64,000 nt of DNA from Treponema sp. Lineage in GTDB: Bacteria; Spirochaetota; Spirochaetia; Treponematales; Treponemataceae. The position numbers were made by a program, and so were the translations under genes. How positions within the stretch are numbered: position 1 is the stretch's first letter; each line of letters opens with the position of its first letter. The notes under the pieces were generated by a model. It ran no database searches. It saw nothing but the letters and a program-made list of their open reading frames with translations, and was not told the origin of the DNA. Shown piece by piece: positions 34,197 through 42,275 of the stretch. The DNA is taken from contig JAGAZB010000054.1 in NCBI GenBank assembly GCA_017940255.1, positions 94,363-158,362 on the forward strand. The letters run 5' to 3'.

Positions 34197-35822
34197 TTAA
34201 AGCGAGTCGCTATAATAAACAGCGCCCTGTATTCCTCCGCGTAAAATATTTTTCCAGAATTTTTTTGCATCTAATTCAGGATGTTTTGGTCGGAGAATAT
34301 CGAATTTTCGGGCTGTTTCTGCGATTGTGTTGTAGTTCCAGTCCCGCTTTTTTATATAGTCGGTTGTTTTTAGAACTTCTGGAATAAAATCTGCTGTTTT
34401 TTTATCAGATGGAATGTTACCAGTAATGGAAGCAAGTTCCTCTTTTGAAAGGCGGCCAAATGCTGATGGCGGAAATGTATCTGAACTTTCAGAATTTAAG
34501 AAGGCTTCTGTTTTTTCATTTTTAGGCTGCAGTGTTATGAAAACATTTGAAACGGCATCTTCTGCAGAAGAAATGGCGGCCCCGCGGTCATGACTTACGG
34601 CAATTACGTTTCCGCATTTTTCTACGTTGTTTCTTGGGAATTCTACCTGGCCGCCAATTGTTACGGTTGCCCTTGGAAGAATGTCAAATACGGCCCGGTC
34701 TGTGTAATCGTTTATATTTTCTATATATTCGACAGTTCCTGGTATGCTCATCCAGGCACGCTCAGCCGCAGTGCGCTTGCATGGCACTTCGTAGAGTTCA
34801 TAAGGCTGCACTGCGTTTCTGCACAAAACGGATGGAGTAAATGGAATTTCTTCAGCGGCGGCCAGAGCCTTTTCCGGGGCTTTGCCTGCGGCGATGAGGA
34901 GAGCCTGCTGGGTAAGGTTGAGGTCTGAAGCGTAAGGATAAGTCCAGCCAGACATATATCCACCCGATAAGCGGGCTGCAATTTCGCCAATCATTGGACC
35001 TTTTTCTGTAAACTTAATATCAGCTTTTGCAACTCCGCAGGTAAGGCCCAGTGCTTTTGCACCCAGTGCAAATACAGAAACAAGCTGATTGTGCACTTCT
35101 TTATCTAAAACTGCAGGCATTGTGTGCCCTACTTCTATAAAATAAGGTTCATATTTTATATGACGAATGGCAAATCCTGTAATAATGAATTTTCCCTCAT
35201 AAACAAGGGCATCAATCGAATATTCATCACCCTTCATGTAATCTTCAATAATTGCAGTCTGAGTTCTGGAGCATTCTACGGCGCTTTTTACAGAAGAAAG
35301 AAATTCTTTTTCGTTACGAACCATACGGCAGCCGCGGGCGCCCATATTATCAACAGGTTTTACAACAAATGGGAAAGAAAGTTTTGTAAGAACCTCGTCC
35401 AAAAGTTTTTCACCTTTTGATTCTACTTCTTCTTTTGTAACGTGAAGGTATGCAGGAGAAGGAACTTTATTCTCTTCAAAACATTTTCTCATGCGGTTTT
35501 TTACACTCGCATTAAGAGCGGCTTCATAAGAATGTGCGTTTAATGAAAGTTTTTCGCATACATAGCTAACACTGGCAGAAAAGTCGGTGCCGGCAGTAAA
35601 AACAGCCGCAAGTGATGCTTCAGAATTCTTTAATTCACGCGCGTAAGAGAGAATTCCTTCTTTATCTTTTAAATCTATTTTTCTAAAAGAATCTGCCGCA
35701 GGTATTGCAACAGCCTTTTCATCAGCATCTACAACACAAACGTTATAGCCCAACTCTTTTGCACTAAGAATAGCCGGTTTCTGCATTAAACCTGCACCAA
35801 GAATTAGAATGTTTTCTTTCAT
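34197..35822 (-). CDS. ATP-grasp domain ligase
   Basis: 541 aa. Rossmann-like pre-ATP-grasp domain (NILILGAGLMQKPAILSA), then an ATP-grasp core: FPFVVKPVDNMGARGC (ATP lysine and glycine loop), IIEDYMKGDEYSIDAL, and the metal-site IGEIAARLSGGYMSG. Such proteins join a carboxylate to an amine through an acyl phosphate. The C-terminal 150 residues are family-specific. Its start overlaps the preceding gene by four bases, and it ends a four-gene operon for sugar-nucleotide-like chemistry, so it may attach an acyl group to an amino sugar. Substrate is inference. Confidence 0.82.
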   Translation of the reverse strand: MKENILILGAGLMQKPAILSAKELGYNVCVVDADEKAVAIPAADSFRKIDLKDKEGILSYARELKNSEASLAAVFTAGTDFSASVSYVCEKLSLNAHSYEAALNASVKNRMRKCFEENKVPSPAYLHVTKEEVESKGEKLLDEVLTKLSFPFVVKPVDNMGARGCRMVRNEKEFLSSVKSAVECSRTQTAIIEDYMKGDEYSIDALVYEGKFIITGFAIRHIKYEPYFIEVGHTMPAVLDKEVHNQLVSVFALGAKALGLTCGVAKADIKFTEKGPMIGEIAARLSGGYMSGWTYPYASDLNLTQQALLIAAGKAPEKALAAAEEIPFTPSVLCRNAVQPYELYEVPCKRTAAERAWMSIPGTVEYIENINDYTDRAVFDILPRATVTIGGQVEFPRNNVEKCGNVIAVSHDRGAAISSAEDAVSNVFITLQPKNEKTEAFLNSESSDTFPPSAFGRLSKEELASITGNIPSDKKTADFIPEVLKTTDYIKKRDWNYNTIAETARKFDILRPKHPELDAKKFWKNILRGGIQGAVYYSDSL

Positions 35823-38278
35823 TTTGCTATTTTCCTACAATAAATTTCTACGGTATCTCCAAGACGCATGAGTTTACTATACTTATCAGTAAGATTCCAC
35901 AGTAAAGAGCCTTTTTTTATGTTTCGTTTCTGAACAAAAGGGAATCGTTCGGGATGGTGTCCTGTAGAAACAATTTTTTCTACTTTTAGTCCATACTTCA
36001 TAAGTATTGATTCACACTGACTTAGTTCCCAAATTGTATAATGATCGGTTGGACTTTTTTCATAAAAAGAATCTTTATTACTTTTTGCGGAAATTCCTTC
36101 TCCAGACGGAGTTGAAAAAGCAAAAATACCGTCATTTTTTAAAATTGCACTGATTTTACTTAAAACCTGGTCCAGATTTTTAAAGTGTTCAATCACAAAC
36201 CACATGCTTACAATATCAAACTGGGGAATTCCAAATTCGGCTTCAATATTTATTTCCGGGAATGCTGAAGTAACGGCTGGAATTCCAAGTTTATTCTGAA
36301 CATAAGAAATTGCGTCTTCCGAAATATCAGTTCCAAAAGGTTTAAGCCCCGCATCTGAAGCGGCCGACAAAAATGGACCGTAAGCACAGCCTATATCCAG
36401 AATATTTTTATCTTCAAAAACAGGGTAAATAGAATGAATGTTTTCAAGTCTTCGTGAGCCCTGTGCTTTTATAAAATCGAAATCTTCTTCGTAAGTTCTG
36501 CCATACTGCTTTTTGTAGTCTTCAAAGAAATATGCCTTCTGATATTTTTTCTCTTTTTCGCAAGTATAAGACATATATACCATTCCGCAAGTTCTACAGC
36601 GACGATAGGTACGGGTCTTATTGCGGGAAATTACAGGATCTGGAAGAAGAGGATTTTTTTCGCAGACAGGACACAAAAGGTTCTTTCCTTCTGAAATTTC
36701 TGTAATCCTTTGTGAAAGGCTGGTATTTTCTGCGGAATTTTCTTTTGCAAAAAAGGATGCAAGTGTTTTTTCACTGTTCAAAGCTGAAAGGAAATCTTCT
36801 TCTGTAATTTTTGAGTTTGGAATAAAAGCAAAACCGTATTTTTCGGCCAGCTTTACGTGCAGTTTTGTAGTTGGAAGAAGAATTACCTTGCAACCTGCGC
36901 AGGCAGCTTCAAAAGCGGTGAGCCCATAGTGAGTAATTACAAGGTCGTATTCGAATATTTTTTCTTTTAAATCTTTTATTGGCCCCGAAAATTCTACATT
37001 TCCGAAGGAAAAGGATTCGGGCTTTTCACACACCGCGGTGATTTTTGCATGAGGCAGGCATTTTGCGGCTGTTTTAACGGCAGGAAGTGTAAGGCCGGCG
37101 GGGTCTTCTCCCCCCAGACAAACTAAAACTGAGTTTACAACAGAGTCTGAGGACTGAGGCAGGCTTCTTACATTTTTTGGCTTTTCTATAAGGCAAGGCT
37201 CTTCTGAATTTGCCCTTCTTTTCAGTTTGTAGGAAGGAATTATATCCAGAAGATAGTCGCTATAATCTGCATATTCAGAAGATTCATCCAAAGAAATTAG
37301 AGCTTTATTGTTTTTAAATTCCTGGTACTCTTCTTTTGAAAGGCAAAAACGATCTGTCACAATAACCGGTAAATAACTTTCATCTGGCAGTTTTGAAATT
37401 ATTTGGGAAGGAAGGAGTCCTTTTTCAAAATAGGCAGAAAGTACAGCTTCTGTTTCTGCAAGACTTTTTGATTCTGGAATATACACAAAAGCTTTACTTT
37501 CAATTGCGGCAGAAAGACAGCGGTGCAAATGTCCGGTTCCCCTTCCCTTTACCACAGAAGGCGCAAAAATTACAGGGTTTGCAATTTGCGGCAGGCTCAA
37601 GGTTTTTAAAACTAAGTCGTATGAGTATGGAGCTTTTTCTTCACCCAAAGTATTTACTATATTAGTGGCTCGTAAATAATCAGAATAAGTATCTATAGTT
37701 GCCCGTAAAGCAGGGAAATTATATTTTACAGGAGCAGGTACAAAATCACAGACATAATTTTCACGGTGATTATAAAGAGCAGGTCCTACATGTTCATGGT
37801 CATAAGCTTCCTGAGTTTCTTCTGCAGCTTTTTTTATGGAATCCGAAAGAAAGATTTCTACTCCACAGCCATGTGGCAGGCCCGAATAAGTGAGATAATC
37901 ACAATGATTGCCCTTTTTGTTTTTTTCTTCAAACTCACAAACAGATTCTTCTGCGGCTTCATAAAACAAAAAAGGATTATCAGCAGTAGCGCGAATAACA
38001 GTTTTTGCATCAACTGTGTTTAACAAATCAACAAAACGCTGCAAAACATCTGTAAGGCTTCCCTTGAAGCATTTAAAATCATTTCGCTCGCACACAGGCA
38101 AGAGCTGAGGGTAAGATTCTTCATCTGTTGCAACATAGTAATAATCAGCTTTAACTTTATGCATGGAAGAAAGTACCCAGTCCAATACAGTTTTTGAACC
38201 AAGTTTCATCAAAGCTTTTCCAGGCAAACGTGTAGAAGAAAGTCTGCACTGAACAATCACAATTCTATCTGTTTTCAT
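35819..38278 (-). CDS. Three-domain protein: cytidylyltransferase (SpsF/PseF-like), PseG-like hydrolase, SAM methyltransferase
   Basis: 819 aa. Residues 1-230 are an SpsF/CMP-sugar-synthetase-type cytidylyltransferase (VQCRLSSTRLPGKALMKLG, then ATADNPF). Residues about 238-520 resemble PseG, the UDP-sugar hydrolase of pseudaminate synthesis: GRGTGHLHRCL with the catalytic-type H250, VLVCLGGEDPAG, and YGLTAFEAACAGCKVILLP. Residues 536-564 form a zinc ribbon (C536, C539, C561, C564) leading into a class I methyltransferase (LDIGCAYGPFLSAA, DISEDAISYVQ, MWFVIEHF). All motifs are complete and no frameshift is seen. The next gene abuts it. Likely makes an activated, methylated nonulosonic acid or derivative; substrate inferred. 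Confidence 0.82.
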   Translation of the reverse strand: MKTDRIVIVQCRLSSTRLPGKALMKLGSKTVLDWVLSSMHKVKADYYYVATDEESYPQLLPVCERNDFKCFKGSLTDVLQRFVDLLNTVDAKTVIRATADNPFLFYEAAEESVCEFEEKNKKGNHCDYLTYSGLPHGCGVEIFLSDSIKKAAEETQEAYDHEHVGPALYNHRENYVCDFVPAPVKYNFPALRATIDTYSDYLRATNIVNTLGEEKAPYSYDLVLKTLSLPQIANPVIFAPSVVKGRGTGHLHRCLSAAIESKAFVYIPESKSLAETEAVLSAYFEKGLLPSQIISKLPDESYLPVIVTDRFCLSKEEYQEFKNNKALISLDESSEYADYSDYLLDIIPSYKLKRRANSEEPCLIEKPKNVRSLPQSSDSVVNSVLVCLGGEDPAGLTLPAVKTAAKCLPHAKITAVCEKPESFSFGNVEFSGPIKDLKEKIFEYDLVITHYGLTAFEAACAGCKVILLPTTKLHVKLAEKYGFAFIPNSKITEEDFLSALNSEKTLASFFAKENSAENTSLSQRITEISEGKNLLCPVCEKNPLLPDPVISRNKTRTYRRCRTCGMVYMSYTCEKEKKYQKAYFFEDYKKQYGRTYEEDFDFIKAQGSRRLENIHSIYPVFEDKNILDIGCAYGPFLSAASDAGLKPFGTDISEDAISYVQNKLGIPAVTSAFPEINIEAEFGIPQFDIVSMWFVIEHFKNLDQVLSKISAILKNDGIFAFSTPSGEGISAKSNKDSFYEKSPTDHYTIWELSQCESILMKYGLKVEKIVSTGHHPERFPFVQKRNIKKGSLLWNLTDKYSKLMRLGDTVEIYCRKIAK

Positions 38279-39232
38279 TTATTCTTTCCAATTTTCTATA
38301 AGGTTCTGTAATTCAATAGTAAATTTGTATTTATTTTTTTCCACCCAAACCGAAGCAGCTTTGAACTGTCTGTGGGCTTCCATAATTCCACATGAAGAGC
38401 GGAAGAAAAATGAAAGGAAAGATGATTTTCTTATGCAGCCCTGTCCAAATCTGATTTTTGGAAGTTCGTTTTTTAAATAATAACGCAGATAACTGAGGGT
38501 AAATGTGCGATCTTCTACTGGCGGTTCTTCTATATAATTGAACTGGAGTTTTGAAGTAAGGCGTGTTTTTTCACCAAAAAGCCAGGAACGAACCGACAAA
38601 TCCAAAATCTGCCAGTAAGATGAAGTAATTGTCCAGTCAAAGCCGCCCAACTGAATAAACTTTTGTCTGTTATAAAGGCCGATATAGTCAAAAGGATAAA
38701 GTGTTTTTGCTCCATCAGAAATTACTGTAGAAGATTCAATTGTAAAATGTCCGTGTGCGTATGAGGGTGTAAAGGTGCATGGCAATTCATTTTTTGCGGC
38801 ATCAAAAAGTCGAGGAACAATGCAGTAGGTGCCATTTTGTGTAAGATTTTCTGCCAGATGAGGAAGAATTGTACTTACGGGAATATTTAAACTGTCACGG
38901 AGGACAAGAACATAATCTGAAGAAACTTCTGCCATAGCAAGATTTATAAGTTCGCCATCAGTTGCTTTTTCAAGGGGAATTATGAATTTTACAGTTGGAA
39001 ATTTTCGTGACATATCATCCAGCGAAAAGTTTCCCGCATCATGTTCAATAGAAACTATTGTCTGAAAATTACATTGCAGAAGATTTTCAAAAACATGGGT
39101 TTTCAAATGACTTCCACTTGTATTAAGGAGAATTACAGAAATATTAAGAGAATCTGCTTTTACAACATTTGAACCGCCAATTACAGTTCTACGAATCTGG
39201 TGTTCATCAAAAGTTAAAGGTATAGAATTCAT
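38279..39232 (-). CDS. GT2-like glycosyltransferase-fold protein, possibly degenerate
   Basis: 317 aa from the ATG at 39232; another ATG lies seven codons upstream (39253). The pattern is that of a GT-A family 2 transferase: a first strand ISVILLNTSGSHL, a middle region EVSSDYVLVLRDSLNIPVS where the usual DxD should lie (D..L..RD, altered), and the acceptor-side signature YNRQKFIQLGGFDWTITSSYWQILDLSVRSW. The metal-binding DxD is not intact, so activity is doubtful. It overlaps the spiro-SPASM gene by 26 bases and abuts the three-domain gene. Probable glycan transfer role. Confidence 0.65.
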   Translation of the reverse strand: MNSIPLTFDEHQIRRTVIGGSNVVKADSLNISVILLNTSGSHLKTHVFENLLQCNFQTIVSIEHDAGNFSLDDMSRKFPTVKFIIPLEKATDGELINLAMAEVSSDYVLVLRDSLNIPVSTILPHLAENLTQNGTYCIVPRLFDAAKNELPCTFTPSYAHGHFTIESSTVISDGAKTLYPFDYIGLYNRQKFIQLGGFDWTITSSYWQILDLSVRSWLFGEKTRLTSKLQFNYIEEPPVEDRTFTLSYLRYYLKNELPKIRFGQGCIRKSSFLSFFFRSSCGIMEAHRQFKAASVWVEKNKYKFTIELQNLIENWKE

Positions 39233-40721
39233 CACATTTCCCACACTTTTCATTCAATTTGTTTTCTACATGATTTGACACAATACAATCTGATTTATGC
39301 CATATACTTTCCAAATCTTCTTTAAATACATTTCCAAGAGGATTTTCAAACAGGCAGTTTCTGCAAAGACATACATCCCCGTTGGCTAAAATTGTCATAT
39401 CCCGGCGTAAATGCCAGCAGACATTTCTTTCTAATGGAGATAAATCTGCGGGTTTGCGTTCAGGAAGCAGTCCGGCAAAATTATCGTACTTTTGAATTAT
39501 AAAGTTTCCGCCTGCAGGACTTGTTTTTTCATTCCAATATCTAAAAAAGGCTTCCAGTTCTTCTTCATTTTCATTCATTCGTATAAACTGAGGATATACA
39601 GACCCCGGAAGATAACTTGAAAGAAGAGAAATAGCATTTGTCACTTTTTCAAAATCACCATTCTTGTGAATTTTTGCATACCCTTCTTTTGTAAAGGCGT
39701 CCATTTGAACTGCAATCATAAGTTTTTGATATGGATTTTTTATTGCTTTTGGACAAGAAGCCAAAAGTTCTTTTAATTTAGAGCAAATTTCTTCTGTTAT
39801 ATTAAGACCGTCAGTTTCCAGGAACAATGAAAATTCAGGATAAGAAAGTACATTTTCTATAATTTGCATTATCTGACTATGTACAAATGGCTCTCCATAA
39901 ACAGAAAGCGAAATTACAGCATCTTCACTGAATTCACTGATACGCTTTGTAAGAGAGGCAAAATCTTCATAAGACATTTTTTCATCATTAACGGCATCTT
40001 TTACTGTAAGTGCGGGATTGTATATTGCATTTGTATTAACTGAATTGCAAATCTGGATATTGTAATAAGCAGGCAGAGTTTTTAACACTGCAACATTTTT
40101 TGACGCTGCTTCTGCAAGTTTATCAGCATTGCATAAATCATTTTTATCTTGAATTGAATTGAAAAGTGCCTTGCAGGAAAGAAAATCGCGCTTACAAGCT
40201 GTATTAAATGAAAATCTTAACAGTCGCCAGTCATGAGGAGCAATAAATGTTTCTACATCAAAACTGTTAATATCATTCTTGATAAAATCATAGATAACCG
40301 AACGACTTACCTTTTTTTCGCCGGCATCTTTTAAGTTTGTTCGGCTAAGTTTTGCCATTATGGCAGCTGCCTGTGCGTTAATAATTTCAGGAGCAAATCC
40401 AGCAGGGTATCCGTCTGAAAAAGTATATTCAGCATGGTATTTTATATGCTGTTCAATCAGTTTTTTTGTTATTTCTTCATTAATAAAAGGAAGATCATCA
40501 AATGAAAAAATGATATAGTCTGCCTTTTTTTCCTGAGCAGACAGAACGATTTTTTCAAGCACCTCTGCAGTAGAAGAGCAATCACCTATTTTTACAATAT
40601 TATCTTCTTCCGCAAAAAGAGCCGCCCAGTCTAGTGTTTTTTCAAGTGCAGATTTCCCATCAAAAACTTTTTGCTCTGCATATTCAGATTTACTTTCATA
40701 CAAAATTACAATACTTTTCAT
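39207..40721 (-). CDS. spiro-SPASM protein: nucleotidyltransferase-like domain, radical-SAM fold without cluster cysteines, SPASM domain
   Basis: 504 aa from the ATG at 40721 (AAGAAG upstream; the open frame reaches 42 codons further). Residues about 1-150 resemble a sugar nucleotidyltransferase of the SpsF type (KKADYIIFSFDDLPFINEEI, FSDGYPAGFAPEIINA). From about 215 a radical-SAM-like barrel starts (LPAYYNIQIC), but where CNxxCxYC is expected it reads VNTNAIYN (228-235), so all three cluster cysteines are lost while N and Y remain. Later barrel text (LSVYGEPFVH, LFLETDGLNI) is typical. The SPASM end keeps its cysteines (VCWHLRR, GDVCLCRNC, CGKC). First gene of the operon. Confidence 0.85.
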   Translation of the reverse strand: MKSIVILYESKSEYAEQKVFDGKSALEKTLDWAALFAEEDNIVKIGDCSSTAEVLEKIVLSAQEKKADYIIFSFDDLPFINEEITKKLIEQHIKYHAEYTFSDGYPAGFAPEIINAQAAAIMAKLSRTNLKDAGEKKVSRSVIYDFIKNDINSFDVETFIAPHDWRLLRFSFNTACKRDFLSCKALFNSIQDKNDLCNADKLAEAASKNVAVLKTLPAYYNIQICNSVNTNAIYNPALTVKDAVNDEKMSYEDFASLTKRISEFSEDAVISLSVYGEPFVHSQIMQIIENVLSYPEFSLFLETDGLNITEEICSKLKELLASCPKAIKNPYQKLMIAVQMDAFTKEGYAKIHKNGDFEKVTNAISLLSSYLPGSVYPQFIRMNENEEELEAFFRYWNEKTSPAGGNFIIQKYDNFAGLLPERKPADLSPLERNVCWHLRRDMTILANGDVCLCRNCLFENPLGNVFKEDLESIWHKSDCIVSNHVENKLNEKCGKCDEFYTFNF

Positions 40722-40782
40722 CGACTTCTTTATCGGCATTCCATTGAATAAGTTGATGAAATAAAGTAATTTGAAATACAAA

Positions 40783-41994
40783 ATGAACGCTCCAATTTTA
40801 CCGCAGGATACTGTTTTTACAGTTTCGCAAATTACAGATCTTATCAAAGAAATATTAGAAACTTCTTTTAGAACAATAAAACTTGAAGGGGAAATTTCGA
40901 ACTGGCGGCCAAGTTCTGCAGGTCATATTTATTTTACACTAAAAGACCAGAATGCTCAGATTAAGGCGGTTATTTTCCGAGGAGCCGCTTATAAATTAAA
41001 TTTCCGCCCGAAAGATGGAGATAAGGTTTGCTGTACAGGTAGTCTTTCGGTTTACGCACCACAAGGTAATTATCAGATTATTGTAAACAGTATGGAGCTG
41101 GCAGGTTCGGGCAATATTTTGCAGATGCTCGAAGAAAGGAAAAGAAAACTCGCCGCCGAAGGCCTTTTTGACAGCGACAAAAAAAAGCCTCTTCCCCTTT
41201 TTCCAAGAAGACTGGGAGTTGTTACAAGTCCTACAGGTGCTGCTATCCGCGATATTTTAAATGTCTCAAAAAGACGAAATTCTTCGGTAGATATTACTGT
41301 GCTTCCGGCAATTGTGCAGGGAGAAGGTGCCGCACAAACTATAGTAAAAATGATTGAAATTGCGAACTTTTATGATTTGTGCGATGTCTTAATTGTAGGA
41401 CGAGGCGGCGGCTCTCTGGAAGACCTGCTTCCTTTTAGCGAAGAATCTGTTGTTCGCGCTGTTGCGGCTTCTCACATTCCTGTTATTTCTGCCGTGGGCC
41501 ATGAAATAGACTGGGCTTTATGTGATTATGCGGCAGACCGCCGCGCCCCAACCCCCTCCGCCGCCGCCGAGATGGCCGTGCCGCTAAAAACTGACCTCCA
41601 GCAAGCTCTCTCAAACTACAAAAGCGAGCTCTACACCAGCATAGCAAATAAAATTGAGCAAAAACGGCTTTTAATTCGCTCTTTCAATCCAGAGAACCTG
41701 GAAATACGTTTCCGGAACATTCAGCAGCCCCTGCTCAACCGCTTTGCGCTTGCCCGCGACAACCTCTCCAAAAATTTGCAGGACCGCATAAAAGAACTGC
41801 GCATTCGAATTGCAAATAACGTGACCGTACTGGAAAATGCCAGCCCGCAAGAAATATTCAAGCGGGGCTATTCCATGGTAACCACAGAAGACGGAACAAT
41901 TGTGAGAAAATCTTCGCAGGTGACGGTTGGCTCAAAACTCAGGATTGTTCCTGCGGAAGGCCAAATTACAGCAGAAGTAAAAGAACTAGAATAG
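40783..41994 (+). CDS. xseA: Exodeoxyribonuclease VII large subunit
   Basis: 403 aa from the ATG at 40783 (the TTG at 40771 is four codons upstream). N-terminal OB fold: ISNWRPSSAGHIYFTLKD, VCCTGSLSVYAPQGNYQI. Catalytic core: LGVVTSPTGAAIRDIL, LIVGRGGGSLEDLLPFSEE, PVISAVGHEIDWALCDYAADRR in successive segments, then a long coiled coil and RGYSMVTTEDG near the C-terminus. Degrades single-stranded DNA with XseB. Divergent from the spiro-SPASM gene, whose 5' region it overlaps slightly. No Shine-Dalgarno seen. Confidence 0.95.
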   Translation: MNAPILPQDTVFTVSQITDLIKEILETSFRTIKLEGEISNWRPSSAGHIYFTLKDQNAQIKAVIFRGAAYKLNFRPKDGDKVCCTGSLSVYAPQGNYQIIVNSMELAGSGNILQMLEERKRKLAAEGLFDSDKKKPLPLFPRRLGVVTSPTGAAIRDILNVSKRRNSSVDITVLPAIVQGEGAAQTIVKMIEIANFYDLCDVLIVGRGGGSLEDLLPFSEESVVRAVAASHIPVISAVGHEIDWALCDYAADRRAPTPSAAAEMAVPLKTDLQQALSNYKSELYTSIANKIEQKRLLIRSFNPENLEIRFRNIQQPLLNRFALARDNLSKNLQDRIKELRIRIANNVTVLENASPQEIFKRGYSMVTTEDGTIVRKSSQVTVGSKLRIVPAEGQITAEVKELE

Positions 41995-42017
41995 AAAGAC
42001 AATAAAGGAAGGATAAA

Positions 42018-42275
42018 ATGGCAACATTTGAAGAAAACTTACAAAGACTTGAACAGCTTACCGGTGATATAAAAAGAAGTGACATTTCTCTTGAAGACGC
42101 ACTCAAAGATTTTGAAGAAGGCATAAAGCTTGCAAAAGGAATGGAAGGCCAGTTAGATAAAATTGAAGGCAAAATCCAGATACTGATGAATGAACCAAGT
42201 CCTATGGCAAAAGATAATCCACCGCAAATGGATTTATTTAATGATGACAGCGAAGTAAACGGAACCAGAAGATGA
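42018..42275 (+). CDS. xseB: Exodeoxyribonuclease VII small subunit
   Basis: 85 aa; the helical hairpin ATFEENLQRLEQLTGDIKRS, then LEDALKDFEEGIKLAKGMEGQL is the XseB signature. AGGAAGGA precedes the ATG. It starts 23 bases after xseA and overlaps mutL by four bases (ATGA). Confidence 0.94.
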   Translation: MATFEENLQRLEQLTGDIKRSDISLEDALKDFEEGIKLAKGMEGQLDKIEGKIQILMNEPSPMAKDNPPQMDLFNDDSEVNGTRR

